From: Thermaerobacter subterraneus DSM 13965
Lineage (GTDB): Bacteria > Bacillota > Sulfobacillia > Thermaerobacterales > Thermaerobacteraceae
Length of the DNA stretch: 64,000 nt
Assembly: GCF_000183545.2 (NCBI RefSeq)
Contig: NZ_JH976535.1
Span: forward strand, 1,923,837-1,987,836
Direction: 5' to 3'
In this document: positions 11,636 to 21,462 of the stretch, piece by piece
How the letters are laid out: each line of letters opens with the position of its first letter
Numbering within the stretch: the stretch's first letter is position 1
Position numbers and translations under genes: made by a program
The notes under the pieces: model-generated
The model's database searches: none
Told to the model about the DNA's origin: nothing
Seen by the model: the letters and a program-made list of their open reading frames with translations, nothing else

Positions 11636-12566
11636 CCTGCGGGGCGGCCGCCTGGTCCGCCTGTGGCAAGGCGACTACCAGCGGGAGACGGTCTACGGGG
11701 ACGACCCGGTGGCCGCCGCCCGGGCCTTCGCGGCCGCCGGGGCGCCGCGGCTCCATGTGGTCGACCTGGACGGGGCCCGGCAGGGGCGGCCGGTCCACCA
11801 GGCGCTGATCCGGCAGCTGGTGCGGGCGGTGCCCGTACCGGTACAGGTGGGCGGCGGCATTCGCGACGCCGCCACGGCCGCGGCCTATCTGGAAGACGGC
11901 GCCGCCGCGGTGATCTTCGGCACCGTGGCGGTCCGGCAGCCCGAGGTGGTGGCCCAGGTGGCGACCCGTTACCCGGGCCGGGTGCTGGCCAGCCTGGACC
12001 TCAAGGAGGGGCGGGCGGCGGTGGACGGCTGGACCGCGGCGGGCGAGCCCCCGGCGGCACTGCTGGAGCGCCTGAGGGCCGCCGGGGTGACGGAGGTCAT
12101 CGTCACCGACACCGGCCGCGACGGTACCCTGGCCGGGGTCGACCCGGCGGTGTTCGCGCCCTTCCTGCGTGCCGGCTTGCGCGTGATCGCCGCGGGCGGC
12201 GTGCGGGACGTGCACGACGTGGTCCGGCTGCAGCAGGCCGGCCTGGCGGGGGTCATCGCCGGGCGCGCCTTGTACGAGGGCACCCTGGATCTGGCGGCGG
12301 CCCTGGCGGCCGTGCGGGAAGCGGGCAAGGCCCCCGGCCTTCTTCCCGGCGGGACCCCGGTTCATGAGGCAGGCCGGGAACCCGTCCCGGCCCCGGGCCG
12401 GGACGAGGGGCGGAGCACCCGCCCGGCCCCGGGCCATGGCCCAGGCGACACCCCGTGGCGGGCCGCGGGCCGGGGCCCAGGCGACACCCCACACCAGGGG
12501 CCCGGCCGCAACCCAGGCGAGGCATCCCCCGAGCCACCGGACGCGGGAGGTGGCACTCCATGCTGA
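11613..12566 (+). CDS. hisA: phosphoribosylformimino-5-aminoimidazole carboxamide ribotide isomerase HisA with a long C-terminal extension
   Basis: HisA performs the Amadori rearrangement of ProFAR to PRFAR. The TIM barrel spans residues 1 to about 240 with catalytic Asp8 (IPALDLRGG) and Asp166 ([13 protein letters not shown]), phosphate-binding glycines in QVGGGIR and AAGGVRD. The start is taken as GTG 11613, giving LVIPALDL with a GGAG about 10 bp upstream. The enzyme should end near [17 protein letters not shown], yet the frame continues for about 75 residues of Gly/Pro/Arg-rich sequence containing the repeated word GPGDTP, and only stops inside the hisF start region (7-bp overlap). The tail is unlikely to be part of the barrel. 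Confidence 0.9.
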   Translation: MLVIPALDLRGGRLVRLWQGDYQRETVYGDDPVAAARAFAAAGAPRLHVVDLDGARQGRPVHQALIRQLVRAVPVPVQVGGGIRDAATAAAYLEDGAAAVIFGTVAVRQPEVVAQVATRYPGRVLASLDLKEGRAAVDGWTAAGEPPAALLERLRAAGVTEVIVTDTGRDGTLAGVDPAVFAPFLRAGLRVIAAGGVRDVHDVVRLQQAGLAGVIAGRALYEGTLDLAAALAAVREAGKAPGLLPGGTPVHEAGREPVPAPGRDEGRSTRPAPGHGPGDTPWRAAGRGPGDTPHQGPGRNPGEASPEPPDAGGGTPC

Positions 12567-13390
12567 CCCGGCGCATCATCCCCTGCCTGGACGTGGACGG
12601 CGGGCGGGTGGTCAAGGGAATCCACTTCCAGGGCCTCCGGGATGCGGGGGACCCGGTGGAACTGGCCCGCCGCTACGATCGGGAGGGTGCGGACGAGCTG
12701 GTCTTCCTGGACATCAGCGCTACCGTCCAGGGCCGCGAGACATTGGTGGAAGTGGTCCGCCGGGTCGCGGCGGAGGTCTTCATCCCCCTGACGGTGGGCG
12801 GCGGGGTGCGGGATTGCGAGCAGATCGCCCGCCTCCTGGCGGCGGGCGCCGACAAGGTGGCCATCAACAGTGCCGCGGTGGCCCGGCCCGAGCTGGTGGC
12901 CGAGGCGGCGGAGCGTTTCGGCCGCCAGTGCATCGTGGTGGCCATCGACGCGGGGAGGAACCCGGCCGCCCCCGGCCCGGACGCGGCCAACCCGGACGCG
13001 GGCACCGGCGCCCCTGCCGCACCCCGCTGGCTGGTCTACACCCACGGCGGCCGCCGCCCCACGAACCTGGACGCGGTGGAGTGGGCCCGCCGCGCCGCCC
13101 GGCTGGGCGCCGGCGAGATCCTGCTGACCAGCATCGACGCCGACGGCACCCGGGACGGGTTCGACCTGGAACTGACTCGGGCGGTGGCGGATGCCGTGCC
13201 CGTGCCGGTGATCGCGTCGGGCGGCGCCGGGCGGCCCGAACACTTTGCGGAGGTGCTGGTCCGGGGCGGGGCCGATGCCGCCCTGGCGGCGTCCATCTTC
13301 CACTGGCAACAGGTGAGCATCGCGGAGGTCAAGGCCTTGCTGGCGGCCCGGGGCGTGCCGGTGCGGCTCGAACAACCTCAAGTCGCCTGA
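12560..13390 (+). CDS. hisF: imidazole glycerol phosphate synthase cyclase subunit HisF
   Basis: HisF is the TIM-barrel cyclase that combines PRFAR with ammonia from HisH to give IGP and AICAR. The catalytic pair Asp11 ([15 protein letters not shown]) and Asp130 (CIVVAIDAG) are at the canonical positions, and [24 protein letters not shown] and VIASGGAG are all present. ATG 12560 is supported by GGGAGG upstream and by the conserved [12 protein letters not shown]. Immediately after Asp130 there is a 20-residue Ala/Asn/Asp/Pro insertion before WLVYTHGGR, another example of the low-complexity insertions in this operon. Confidence 0.94.
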   Translation: MLTRRIIPCLDVDGGRVVKGIHFQGLRDAGDPVELARRYDREGADELVFLDISATVQGRETLVEVVRRVAAEVFIPLTVGGGVRDCEQIARLLAAGADKVAINSAAVARPELVAEAAERFGRQCIVVAIDAGRNPAAPGPDAANPDAGTGAPAAPRWLVYTHGGRRPTNLDAVEWARRAARLGAGEILLTSIDADGTRDGFDLELTRAVADAVPVPVIASGGAGRPEHFAEVLVRGGADAALAASIFHWQQVSIAEVKALLAARGVPVRLEQPQVA

Positions 13391-13486
13391 CCAACCAAAA
13401 ACCCTGGAGGCGGCACGAAGGCAACCCGCCCTCGGGCGGCATGCGCCTTCGGCAACGGGCGTCTCGAGAAACGGCAGGTGGGCAGC

Positions 13487-14437
13487 ATGGCAGACCGAGA
13501 GCGGGCCGGTGATCGCGGGGGTGCGGTGGAGGGCCCGGCGCCCCTTCTTCCATCCGGTCATCCCCTCCCTGAATCCGGGCACTCCCTGCTCGAATCCGTG
13601 GGCTTTGACGAGCGGGGGCTGGTGCCCGTGGTGGTCCAGGATGCGGAGCGGGGCGACGTGCTGATGCTGGCCTATGCCAGCCGCGAGGCCCTGGCCCGCA
13701 CCCTGGCCGAGGGCCGTGCCTGGTTCTTCAGCCGGTCCCGGCAGCGCCTCTGGCGCAAGGGCGAGACGTCGGGCCACACCCTCCGGGTGCGGGAGGTCTG
13801 CATCGATTGCGACGGCGACGCCGTCCTCTACCGGGTCGAACCGGCGGGTCCCGCCTGCCACACCGGGGAGCGCAGCTGCTTCTACCGCACGGCCCCCGTC
13901 CCGGCGGCCGCCCCGGCCGCCGCCTCGGCTGCTGCTCCGGCGGGTGCCCCGGCCGACGGCGCGGTTTCCCCGGGTGGCCCTGGCGGCCGCGAAACCCCTT
14001 CTCCCGCGGGGGCTCCGGCAGCCCCGGCTCCCTCAGGAGCCCCGGCGGCCCCAGCGTCCCCCGCGGCCCCGACAGCCCCCGCACCCACCGCGGGGGCCCA
14101 GGCCGCCGCGGCACCGGCTGAGGCCCGCGCCGGAGCGCCGGAGGGGTCCATCGCCCGCGAGCTCTCGCGCCTGGAAGCCGTGATCCGGGAGCGGGTCCGG
14201 GAGCGGCCGGCGGGATCCTACACCACCCAACTGCTGGAGGCCGGGCTGCCCCGCATCCTGCAGAAGGTCGGCGAGGAAGCCGTGGAGACGGTGGTGGCCG
14301 GCGGGCACCAGGACGGCCGCCGCCTGGTGGAAGAGGCGGCCGATCTCCTCTACCACCTGACGGTCCTCCTGGTGGTGCGGGACGCGGGCTGGAATGCCGT
14401 GGCCGCGGAGCTGGGCCGCCGGGCCGCGGCCCGGTGA
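13487..14437 (+). CDS. hisI: bifunctional phosphoribosyl-AMP cyclohydrolase / phosphoribosyl-ATP pyrophosphatase HisIE
   Basis: This carries out the second and third steps of histidine synthesis. The HisI half (about residues 37-135) has the zinc and magnesium ligands in [14 protein letters not shown] and [10 protein letters not shown]. The HisE half (about 225-316) has the helical MazG-like motif [16 protein letters not shown] followed by [16 protein letters not shown]. They are joined by about 85 residues of Ala/Pro-rich sequence, far longer than the usual short linker. ATG 13487 has AGGTGGG upstream; a GTG at 13478 is possible. It is the last gene of the his operon and is followed by a 268-bp convergent spacer with GC-rich dyads but no clear T-run terminator. 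Confidence 0.92.
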   Translation: MADRERAGDRGGAVEGPAPLLPSGHPLPESGHSLLESVGFDERGLVPVVVQDAERGDVLMLAYASREALARTLAEGRAWFFSRSRQRLWRKGETSGHTLRVREVCIDCDGDAVLYRVEPAGPACHTGERSCFYRTAPVPAAAPAAASAAAPAGAPADGAVSPGGPGGRETPSPAGAPAAPAPSGAPAAPASPAAPTAPAPTAGAQAAAAPAEARAGAPEGSIARELSRLEAVIRERVRERPAGSYTTQLLEAGLPRILQKVGEEAVETVVAGGHQDGRRLVEEAADLLYHLTVLLVVRDAGWNAVAAELGRRAAAR

Positions 14438-14705
14438 GCGCCGGGCGAGGGTCGCCGGCCCGCGACGTCGGGCCGGGGCCGGGGTCCACGGCGATCGAGC
14501 CCGAGCCGGACCGGGGTCGCCTTCCGCGGGCCGCCGCCGCGGGCCTTGGCAGGCTGCAGGCCCGGCGGTTGCGGAATGGGCCGTCGCAGGCCCGGTCACC
14601 GCAGGACCGGCGGTCCGAGAACATCAATCCCCAACCGCGTTCCCGGGGTCGGCGCCGGGCCGCGGCGGGCGAGCAGCCTGGCGCAGGGCAGGCGCAGCGG
14701 GTCGC

Positions 14706-15635
14706 CTACCCGCGGATCAGGTTCCGCAGCACGAACCCCACGTTGGCCGGCCGCTCGGCCAGGCGGCGGACGAAGTACCCGTACCAGTCCCGCCCGTAGG
14801 GGATGTAGACCCGCATCCGGTAGCCCCGGTCCCGCACCTGCCGCTGCAGCTGGGGCCGGATACCGTAGAGCATCTGGAACTCGAACCGGTCGCGGGGGAT
14901 CCCCCGCTGCTCGATGAACTGCAGCAGGTCCTCGATCAGGACGTCGTCGTGGGTGGCGATGGCGGCGTAGTCGCCCCGCTCCAGGTGCCGCTGCACCAGC
15001 TGCCGGTAGTTGCGGTCCACGTCGGCCTTGTCGGGATAGGCCACCGACGCCGGCTCGTTGTACGCCCCTTTGACGAAGCGGATGTTGGGGTGCAGATCGG
15101 CCAGCTCTTCCAGGTCCCTGGCCGAGCGGTAGAGGTAGGCCTGCAGCACGATCCCCACGTCCCGGGTCCCGAAGGTCTCGCGCAGGCGGCGGTACAGCCG
15201 GAGGGTCTTCTCGGTGTAGGGGGAGTCCTCCATCTCGATGCGGACGAACCGGCCCGCCGCCGCCGTCTGCTCCAGGATGCGGCGGCAGTTGGCATAGGCG
15301 AGCTCCTCGTCCACCTCGAGGCCCATCTGGCTGGGCTTGATGGAGATGTAGGCGTCGATTCCGCGTTCTTCCAGCGCGGCCAGCAGCCTCAGGTACTCCT
15401 CCACCGCCTCGGCGGCAGCTTCCGCCCGGGTCACGTGCTCGCCGAGGAACTGGATGGCCAGCGGAAACCCTTCCTGGTTCAGCTGGCGGGCCACGGTCAG
15501 GGCGGAATCCAGGTCTTCCCCCGCGACGAACCGGGACGCGCCCAGGCGCATGCCGTAGCGGGTGACGAAGCGGGTCACGGCGGGGTTCCCCGCCACGGAG
15601 AAGATCAGCTGGCGGCTCCAGTGGGGTTCGGCCAC
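14706..15635 (-). CDS. proline dehydrogenase (single-domain, PutB type)
   Basis: Proline dehydrogenase oxidises L-proline to delta1-pyrroline-5-carboxylate with FAD in a beta8-alpha8 barrel at the membrane. The 309-residue product is the usual size for the monofunctional Gram-positive enzyme and ends with the diagnostic substrate-binding helix YFVRRLAERPANVGF; other signatures are SIKPSQMGLEVD, IEMEDSPYTEKT, VLQAYLYR, FVKGAYNEP and ATHDD. It is transcribed toward the end of the his operon. No P5C dehydrogenase is nearby. The upstream region has a plausible promoter. Confidence 0.93.
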   Translation of the reverse strand: MAEPHWSRQLIFSVAGNPAVTRFVTRYGMRLGASRFVAGEDLDSALTVARQLNQEGFPLAIQFLGEHVTRAEAAAEAVEEYLRLLAALEERGIDAYISIKPSQMGLEVDEELAYANCRRILEQTAAAGRFVRIEMEDSPYTEKTLRLYRRLRETFGTRDVGIVLQAYLYRSARDLEELADLHPNIRFVKGAYNEPASVAYPDKADVDRNYRQLVQRHLERGDYAAIATHDDVLIEDLLQFIEQRGIPRDRFEFQMLYGIRPQLQRQVRDRGYRMRVYIPYGRDWYGYFVRRLAERPANVGFVLRNLIRG

Positions 15636-15745
15636 AGCGATACGCCTCCGGCTTCGTGGGATGGGTGGTGGATGGCCCCCGCCGCCTGCTCCGGCCCGGC
15701 GGCGGCCGCCCGGGGCCGGGGGCCTGTCCGGGGCTCACCAAGGCG

Positions 15746-15774
15746 ATTGTACGCCTTTTTGCGCCGGCGATTAA
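15746..15774 (-). promoter_or_regulatory. candidate promoter of proline dehydrogenase
   Basis: Reading the minus strand, TTAATC (15774-15769) and TACAAT (15751-15746) are separated by 17 bp, about 110 bp upstream of the gene. The -10 matches consensus in five of six positions; the -35 is weak. Confidence 0.45.
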
Positions 15775-15910
15775 CGGTTCCCCTGCAGCCAGCCGGAAGC
15801 CATTCAGCCGGATTGGAGGCGGCCGGGTACGGTCCAGCACGGCCGGGCGCGGCTCGCTGCGGCCGGCCGCGGCCCGGCACGGCGGAGCGCGGCCCGCTGC
15901 GGCCGGGCGG

Positions 15911-16912
15911 CTAGGCCCCCAGGTCGCCGCCCAGCAGCACCTCTTCGATCAGCCGCGCCACCCCATCCTCGGCGTTGGACGCGGTGACCCGGCCGGCACA
16001 CTCCCGAACCGCGGGATCCGCGTTGCCCATGGCAACCCCCAGCCCGGCCCAGCGCAGCATCTCGCAATCGTTGTCGTTGTCCCCCACGGCCACCACCTGC
16101 TCCCGGTCGATGCCAAGGCGGGCCGCCAGCCGCTGCAGCCCGGCGGCCTTGTGGGTGCCCGGCGGCAAGAGGTCGAAGCTGCCGGGTCCGGAGTGGGTCA
16201 GCCGCAGGACCTGACCGTAACGCTGGAGGATCCGCTCCTCCAGAGGGCGCAGGACCGCCCGCTGCCCCAAGACCGAGATCTTGACGGGCGGCTCAGTAGC
16301 CCGGGCGACGAACCGGGCCAGCTCGGCCCCGGGATGGACGACCACGTACCGGCGCAGCACCCAGTAGTGCCGCAGGTAGGGTACGGCCAGGGACCGGATC
16401 AGCGTTCCCACCGGCGGGCGCCGGCTGCTGGCCAGGAACTGGGGAAACTGGACCACCACCGGGCAGCCCGCCGCCACCAGCTCGGCGGTGACCGCCTCGG
16501 CCAGGTCGCGCGGAAACGGCTGTACGTCCAGGACCGTCCACGGGCCCCGGCGCGGCAGCCCGGCACCGGCAGCCGCCGCCCCGGCCTCGGCCGCCGCGGT
16601 TCCGGTCTCTGCCGGTACGGTGCCGGACGTGCTGCCGGCGGTGCCGCCGTCTCCGGGATCGCCCAGGGTCGCCAGGACGGCCCCGTCGCTTACCACCAGC
16701 GGCCCCTCGAGCCCCAGCTGCCGCGCATAAACCCACGCCGAGGGAAGAACCCGGCCCGTGGCCAGCACCACCCGGATGCCCGCCGCCCGGGCGCGGGCCA
16801 CTGCCCGGCGGACACGCGGCGTGATGAGCCCCCGGGGATCCAGGACCGTGCCGTCCAGGTCAAGGGCCAGCAGCCGGTACCGCCGCCCGGGGCCGCCGGG
16901 CGGGCTAGTCAC
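15911..16912 (-). CDS. HAD-superfamily hydrolase of the Cof/IIB type
   Basis: A phosphatase of unknown sugar-phosphate or nucleotide substrate. Motif I is LALDLDGTVLD with Asp18 and Asp20, motif II is VVLATGR, motif III Lys lies in HKAAGLQRLA, and motif IV is GDNDNDCEML. A cap domain with an Ala/Gly/Thr-rich insertion (about residues 85-110) lies between motifs II and III. The start is GTG 16912, overlapping the nagB stop by 8 bp; an in-frame extension into nagB is a shadow. As the last gene of the amino-sugar operon it may dephosphorylate a sugar phosphate intermediate, which is inference only. Confidence 0.85.
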   Translation of the reverse strand: MTSPPGGPGRRYRLLALDLDGTVLDPRGLITPRVRRAVARARAAGIRVVLATGRVLPSAWVYARQLGLEGPLVVSDGAVLATLGDPGDGGTAGSTSGTVPAETGTAAAEAGAAAAGAGLPRRGPWTVLDVQPFPRDLAEAVTAELVAAGCPVVVQFPQFLASSRRPPVGTLIRSLAVPYLRHYWVLRRYVVVHPGAELARFVARATEPPVKISVLGQRAVLRPLEERILQRYGQVLRLTHSGPGSFDLLPPGTHKAAGLQRLAARLGIDREQVVAVGDNDNDCEMLRWAGLGVAMGNADPAVRECAGRVTASNAEDGVARLIEEVLLGGDLGA

Positions 16913-17726
16913 GGCCCGCGCCCCCGCGGTTCCGCCCCTCGCTGCCGGGCCATGCCCCGGACCCGCCGCCTCCCACCCCGGCAGGTACCAGCTCGGGATC
17001 CAGCCCGGCGGCGGCTTCGCGGTCGAGGAACCAGGTGACCCGGGGATGGCGCTGCAGGGCCGAAGCCGGTACGGCGGGATCCAGGGGCCCCTGGATGGCC
17101 CGTTCCACCGCCGGGGCCTTGGCAGCCCCGGCGGCCAGGACGAAGATCTCCTTGCCTTCCAGGATGGTGGCGATGCCCACGGTGAGGGCCTGGGGAGGAA
17201 CCGCCTCGGGGTCACCCCCGAAATCGGGGGCGTTGGCCCGCCGGGTATCGGCGGTCAGGGTCACCACCCGGGTGCGGGAGGTGAAAGGCGAGCCGGGCTC
17301 GTTGAAGCCGATGTGGCCGTTGCGCCCGATCCCCAGGACCACCAGGTCCAGGCCTGCCGCTGCCAGGGCCTGCTCGTACCGGGCGCACTCCGACCCGGGA
17401 TCGGCGGCCCGGCCGTTCAGGCTGTCCACGGCCGGGGCCGGGTTCAGGTGCCGCAGCAGGTGTTCCGCCATGTAACGGCGGAAGGAGCCGGGATCCTCAG
17501 GGCCCAGTCCCAGATACTCGTCCAGGAGGAAGACCTGCGCCCGGTCCCAGCGCAGCCCTTCGTGGCGGGTGATCTCGACCAGGCGGCGGTACATGCCCAG
17601 GGGAGTATGCCCTGTAGGCAGGAGCATGCGCAGGCTGGGCCGAGCGGCCAGCCTGCGGGCAACGGCCTCCGCCGCGGCCGCGCTCATGGCTTCGTAGGAC
17701 TCGGCGATGCGGATGCGGGGTGGCAT
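16905..17726 (-). CDS. nagB: glucosamine-6-phosphate deaminase NagB
   Basis: NagB converts glucosamine-6-phosphate to fructose-6-phosphate and ammonia, the entry to glycolysis for the amino-sugars released by this operon. Family motifs are PTGHTPLGMYRRL, FLLDEYLGL with the catalytic Asp, the GIGRNGHIGFNEPG loop with catalytic His and Glu, and LTVGIATIL. The start ATG 17726 has GGAGGG 6-7 bp upstream and MPPRIRI; an upstream in-frame extension is not supported. Its Gly-rich C-terminal tail after WFLDREAA is not conserved. The gene follows nagA by about 130 bp. Confidence 0.93.
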   Translation of the reverse strand: MPPRIRIAESYEAMSAAAAEAVARRLAARPSLRMLLPTGHTPLGMYRRLVEITRHEGLRWDRAQVFLLDEYLGLGPEDPGSFRRYMAEHLLRHLNPAPAVDSLNGRAADPGSECARYEQALAAAGLDLVVLGIGRNGHIGFNEPGSPFTSRTRVVTLTADTRRANAPDFGGDPEAVPPQALTVGIATILEGKEIFVLAAGAAKAPAVERAIQGPLDPAVPASALQRHPRVTWFLDREAAAGLDPELVPAGVGGGGSGAWPGSEGRNRGGAGRD

Positions 17727-17855
17727 GGTCAACCCTCCAGAAGGCGTCCCACCCGGACCGGCCCGCCAGGGCTGCCGGTGCCGGCCAGGGGGCTCGAACC
17801 GCTCCCCCGGCACCGGGCGGTCACCGGACGGGTGCCGTCCGGCCCGGCAGCCCGT

Positions 17856-19325
17856 TCACTGTACCGCCAGGGCGCGGTTGATGAGGTCTGCGACCACCAG
17901 GGGCCGCTCCGGCGTGTGGACGGGTACCCCTTCCACCCAGGTTGCCACGACTCGCCATTGCTCGTCCAGGGCGAAGAGGTCGGCGTCCAGTCCCGGCACG
18001 ATGGCCCCCTTCCGCTCCCCCACTCCCGCGATGCGCGCCGGCACCGCGGCCGTCATCCGGGCGGCTTCGGGCCAGGGCACCCCCACCTGTTCGACCAGCA
18101 CCCGCAGGCAGGTGAGCATGGTGGCCGTGCTGCCCGCCAGGGTCCCGTCGGCCAGCCGGCTGGTTCCATCGGGGCGCACTTCCGCCACGAAGGCGCGCAG
18201 ATCGTAACGCCCGGGCGGCAGCAGGGCGGCTGCCACCGCATCGCTGATCACCGCCAGCCGGCCGGTCCCCTTCAGCCGCCACAGCAACCGCATGGCGGCC
18301 GGGTGCACGTGGACCCCGTCGGCGATGAGCTCGCCGTCGAAGGGCAGGTCCATCACCGCCCCCAGCAGGCCCGGCTCCCGGTGATGGAGGGGCGGCATGG
18401 CGTTGAAGATATGGTTGCCCAGGGTGACCCCGGCGTGAAAGGCCGCCACCGCCTCCCCATAGCTGGCCTCGCTGTGGCCGGCGGCCACCACGACGCCCAG
18501 CCGGCGCAGGTGCCGGACCAGGTCCAGCGCCCCCGGCAGCTCGGGGGCCAGGGTGACCCGCCGCACCGTTCCCCGGGCCCGGTCCAGAAGGAGCTGCAAC
18601 CGGCCGGCATCGGGCGGGACCATCCACTCGGGGCGCATGGCACCGGGCTTGCGGGGGTTGAGGAAGGGACCCTCCAGGTGAAGGCCCAGGGGCCGCGCCC
18701 CCGCGCCCCAGGCCGGGTGGCCGGCCGGGCCGCCCGGGCCTGCCGCACCGGTCGAGCCGGCCGGATCGCCCGCACCGCCCGCGCCACCCGGCCGGCCCGC
18801 ACCGCCGCCCCCGCCCGTCGAGCCCCCGGCGCCAGCGCCCCTCCCATCACCCGCGTGCCCCGTACCGGCCCAGCCGCTTGGCTCGCCCGGCGCACCACCC
18901 CCACCGGGCCCCTCGCCGCCTCCGGCCCATTCCTCCCGGATGAACCCGCCCCAGAAGGCGCAGGCCGCCTCCATCGCGTCCCATTCCGCCGTGGCCAGGG
19001 TGGGCCAGTACGCCGTGGTTCCGGTCGCCGCCAGCAGGAGCCCCAGGTGGCGGGCCGCTTCAGGCCGCAGATCGTAGGTGTCCCAGCCGCCCAGGCCGTG
19101 GATGTGGAGATCGATCATTCCGGGGAGCAGCCAGGCATCCCCCAGGCGGGTCACCATACCGCCAGCCGCGGCCGGTGGCTCACCCGCGCCCACCTCTACA
19201 ATCCGCCCCCCGGCAACCCGCACGTAACCGTCGAGGATGCCCCCGGGCACCACGATGCGACGGCTCCGAAGGGTAAACCCTTCCGCTGCTTCCCGGAGAG
19301 GATGCGTCATGTCCATGCTGGCCAT
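17856..19325 (-). CDS. nagA: N-acetylglucosamine-6-phosphate deacetylase NagA
   Basis: NagA removes acetate from GlcNAc-6P, the product of MurQ. The amidohydrolase metal and catalytic motifs are in order: DLHIHGLGGWDT, LHLEGPFLNPRKPGAM, AAGHSEASYGE, GNHIFNAMPPLHHREPG, DGVHVHP and VISDAV. The chosen start, ATG 19325, has AAGGAAG directly upstream. About 65 residues of Gly/Ala-rich sequence (roughly residues 138-205) are inserted between EEWAGGGE and RPLGLHLEGP, so the protein (489 residues) is about 100 longer than typical. It sits 38 bp after the GntR-type regulator. Confidence 0.92.
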   Translation of the reverse strand: MASMDMTHPLREAAEGFTLRSRRIVVPGGILDGYVRVAGGRIVEVGAGEPPAAAGGMVTRLGDAWLLPGMIDLHIHGLGGWDTYDLRPEAARHLGLLLAATGTTAYWPTLATAEWDAMEAACAFWGGFIREEWAGGGEGPGGGGAPGEPSGWAGTGHAGDGRGAGAGGSTGGGGGAGRPGGAGGAGDPAGSTGAAGPGGPAGHPAWGAGARPLGLHLEGPFLNPRKPGAMRPEWMVPPDAGRLQLLLDRARGTVRRVTLAPELPGALDLVRHLRRLGVVVAAGHSEASYGEAVAAFHAGVTLGNHIFNAMPPLHHREPGLLGAVMDLPFDGELIADGVHVHPAAMRLLWRLKGTGRLAVISDAVAAALLPPGRYDLRAFVAEVRPDGTSRLADGTLAGSTATMLTCLRVLVEQVGVPWPEAARMTAAVPARIAGVGERKGAIVPGLDADLFALDEQWRVVATWVEGVPVHTPERPLVVADLINRALAVQ

Positions 19326-19363
19326 CGCTTCCTTTCCTGCACCTGGACCCAGGCTGGTCCTGG

Positions 19364-20167
19364 TCAAGGCTGTTCCGGTTCACCCCCGGCCGCCGCGGGG
19401 AGGACCTCGGCCGCCGCGGGAGGCCGAATCAACTCCGTTTCATAGCGGTAGCGATCCCCCCGGTACCAGGAACGGACCAGTTCGACCGGACGGCCCGTGG
19501 TGTCAAAACTCACCCGCGTGAGCAGCAGCAGGGCGCTCCCTTCCCGCACCTGGAGCCAGCGGGCCTGTTCGGCCGTGGCCACGGCGGCTTCGATGGTCTG
19601 CCGGGCCTGTTGCAGGACAATGCCCACGCGGTCGAAACGCTCGTACAGGGATAAGGCGGTCGCTCGCTGCCCCCGGAACCGCTCGCGGACATGCTCGGCC
19701 AGGTCGGGCAGGAGCCGGTAGGGAACCTGCACATGCTCGATGGAAAGAGGTTCGCCGTTGGCATAGCGCACGCGGCGCAGGGAGGTGACCCGCCGGTCCA
19801 CCGCCAGCGCCAGCTGGGCGGCCACGGCATCGTCGGCCTCGACCACCGCCACGGACAGCAGGCGGGACGAAGGTTCAAGCCCCCGCCGGCGCATGTCTTC
19901 CGAGAAGCTGGTCAGGAACTGCAGCCCCAGGGGAATCTTGGGTTCGGCAACGAAACTTCCCCGCCCCTGCTCCCGGCGAATCACCCCTTCCCACGCCAAC
20001 TGGTCCAAGGCGTGACGCACCGTCATACGGCTCGCGCCAAACTGCTCGGCCAGCTCGCGCTCGGAGGGGATCCGGTCGCCGGGGCGGAGGTGCCCCTCCC
20101 GGATCCGCCGCCGCAGGAACTCCATGATCTCGATGTAGAGGGTGGCCCGCCCACGGTGTCCCCGCAT
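19364..20167 (-). CDS. GntR/HutC-family transcriptional regulator of amino-sugar catabolism
   Basis: The 267-residue protein has an N-terminal GntR winged helix (LYIEIMEFLRRRIREGHLRPG, SERELAEQFGASRMTVRHALDQL, GVIRREQGRGSFV) followed by a UTRA ligand-binding domain (LTSFSEDMRRRGLEPSSRLLS through PVELVRSWYRGDRYRYETEL). This layout is that of NagR/DasR/YvoA, which sense GlcNAc-6P or GlcN-6P and control nag genes. Embedded between murQ and nagA, it probably regulates this operon; candidate operators are the TGTATA-containing dyads near 22911 and 30175-30216. Note that Bacillus MurR is an RpiR-type protein, so this is not MurR. ATG 20167 is preferred over upstream in-frame starts. Confidence 0.88.
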   Translation of the reverse strand: MRGHRGRATLYIEIMEFLRRRIREGHLRPGDRIPSERELAEQFGASRMTVRHALDQLAWEGVIRREQGRGSFVAEPKIPLGLQFLTSFSEDMRRRGLEPSSRLLSVAVVEADDAVAAQLALAVDRRVTSLRRVRYANGEPLSIEHVQVPYRLLPDLAEHVRERFRGQRATALSLYERFDRVGIVLQQARQTIEAAVATAEQARWLQVREGSALLLLTRVSFDTTGRPVELVRSWYRGDRYRYETELIRPPAAAEVLPAAAGGEPEQP

Positions 20168-20187
20168 TACGGGAGATCCCTCCCCCT

Positions 20188-21162
20188 TCAGCTCGACCCA
20201 GACGCTGCTTCGTCCAATACCCTGCGGACGAACCCGCCGTGTTCGTCCAGGCGGCGGCGCGCACCCTCGGCGTCCAGACCCGTGGCGCCCATCACGATGG
20301 CCACCTTGACCTGGTTTCCCGACCGGGCCAGGAGGTCGGCCGCCGTCGAGGCATCGCATCCCAGCACGCGCATGATGATCCGGCGTGCGCGTTCCACCAG
20401 CTTCTCATTGGTCGGCCGCAGGTCCACCATGAGGTTGCCATAGCATTTGCCGAGCCGCACCATGGCCGCCGTGCTGAGCATGTTGAGCACCATTTTCTGA
20501 GCGGTACCGGCCTTCATTCGGGTCGAACCGGCCAGCACCTCCGGTCCCACCACCACCTCGATGGCCAGGTCGGCCACGCCGCCCATGGCGGAACCAGGGT
20601 TGCAGGTGACGGCCACGGTGAAGGCACCGGCCTCCCGGGCGGCCTGCAAGGCGCCCAGGCAGTAGGGCGTACGCCCGCTGGCCGACAGGGCCACGACCAC
20701 GTCGCCAGCCCGAACGCCCCGCGCCCTGATGTCTTGCCGGCCGGCTTCGCTGTCGTCTTCAGCCCCTTCCACCGCTCGCGTCAGGGCCTGGGGCCCTCCG
20801 GCAATGATGCCCTGAACCATCTCGGGGTCGGTGCCGAAGGTGGGCGGGCATTCGGCAGCATCGAGCACGCCCAGGCGGCCACTGGTTCCCGCGCCGACGT
20901 AGAACAGGCGATTCCCGCGGCGCAGCGCCGCCGCGATGCGTTCCACCGCCTCCGCAATCACGTCCAGGTGCTGGGCCACAGCGGGCGCAACCTTGTGATC
21001 CTCTTCATTGATCAACCGGCAGATCTCCCGTGCATCCAGGATATCCAGCCTGGCCGTGGCCGGGTTGGGCTGTTCCGTAACCAGCCGGGACAGGTCGACT
21101 CGGCCTGCTGGAGACGGCACGTCCGGCTTCCGAGCCCCGCTTTGCTGGTGCTGCCCCTCCAT
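20188..21162 (-). CDS. murQ: N-acetylmuramic acid 6-phosphate etherase MurQ
   Basis: MurQ cleaves the D-lactyl ether of MurNAc-6P to give GlcNAc-6P and D-lactate, linking muropeptide recycling to NagA. The SIS-fold signature VGAGTSGRLGVLDAAECPPTFG, the catalytic-helix region GAEDDSEAG and SASGRTPYCLGAL are diagnostic, as is the C-terminal helical segment RIIMRVLGCDASTAADLL. ATG 21162 is chosen because GAAGGGGG lies 7 bp upstream; an in-frame TTG at 21192 also exists. It precedes the GntR regulator by 20 bp. A 300-bp spacer without any recognisable gene separates it from murP. Confidence 0.94.
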   Translation of the reverse strand: MEGQHQQSGARKPDVPSPAGRVDLSRLVTEQPNPATARLDILDAREICRLINEEDHKVAPAVAQHLDVIAEAVERIAAALRRGNRLFYVGAGTSGRLGVLDAAECPPTFGTDPEMVQGIIAGGPQALTRAVEGAEDDSEAGRQDIRARGVRAGDVVVALSASGRTPYCLGALQAAREAGAFTVAVTCNPGSAMGGVADLAIEVVVGPEVLAGSTRMKAGTAQKMVLNMLSTAAMVRLGKCYGNLMVDLRPTNEKLVERARRIIMRVLGCDASTAADLLARSGNQVKVAIVMGATGLDAEGARRRLDEHGGFVRRVLDEAASGSS

Positions 21163-21462
21163 GTTGTTGCCCCCTTCGTAGCCCTTCCCCAATAGCCCTT
21201 GCTCACGGCCCGCCCTTCCGCAGCCATCGCATCTGCTGGCGCTCCCTCCCCCACCGCCCGGGTAGCCCGCTGGGTCACCTGGTCGGCGGGAGCGCTGGGC
21301 TCTCGCACCTTCCGTTCCTGTACCAGCGCCTGTTCCCCAGGATCGAACATCGAGGCCGGCCGCCCGCTGCGGCCGGCCTCGTGCCAGTTCGGAAAGGCGG
21401 TTTGCGGGAGGTCGGCAGGGCCGGTGCCCGCCTCATCGCCGCCGGCGCACCGGTTGACACGG

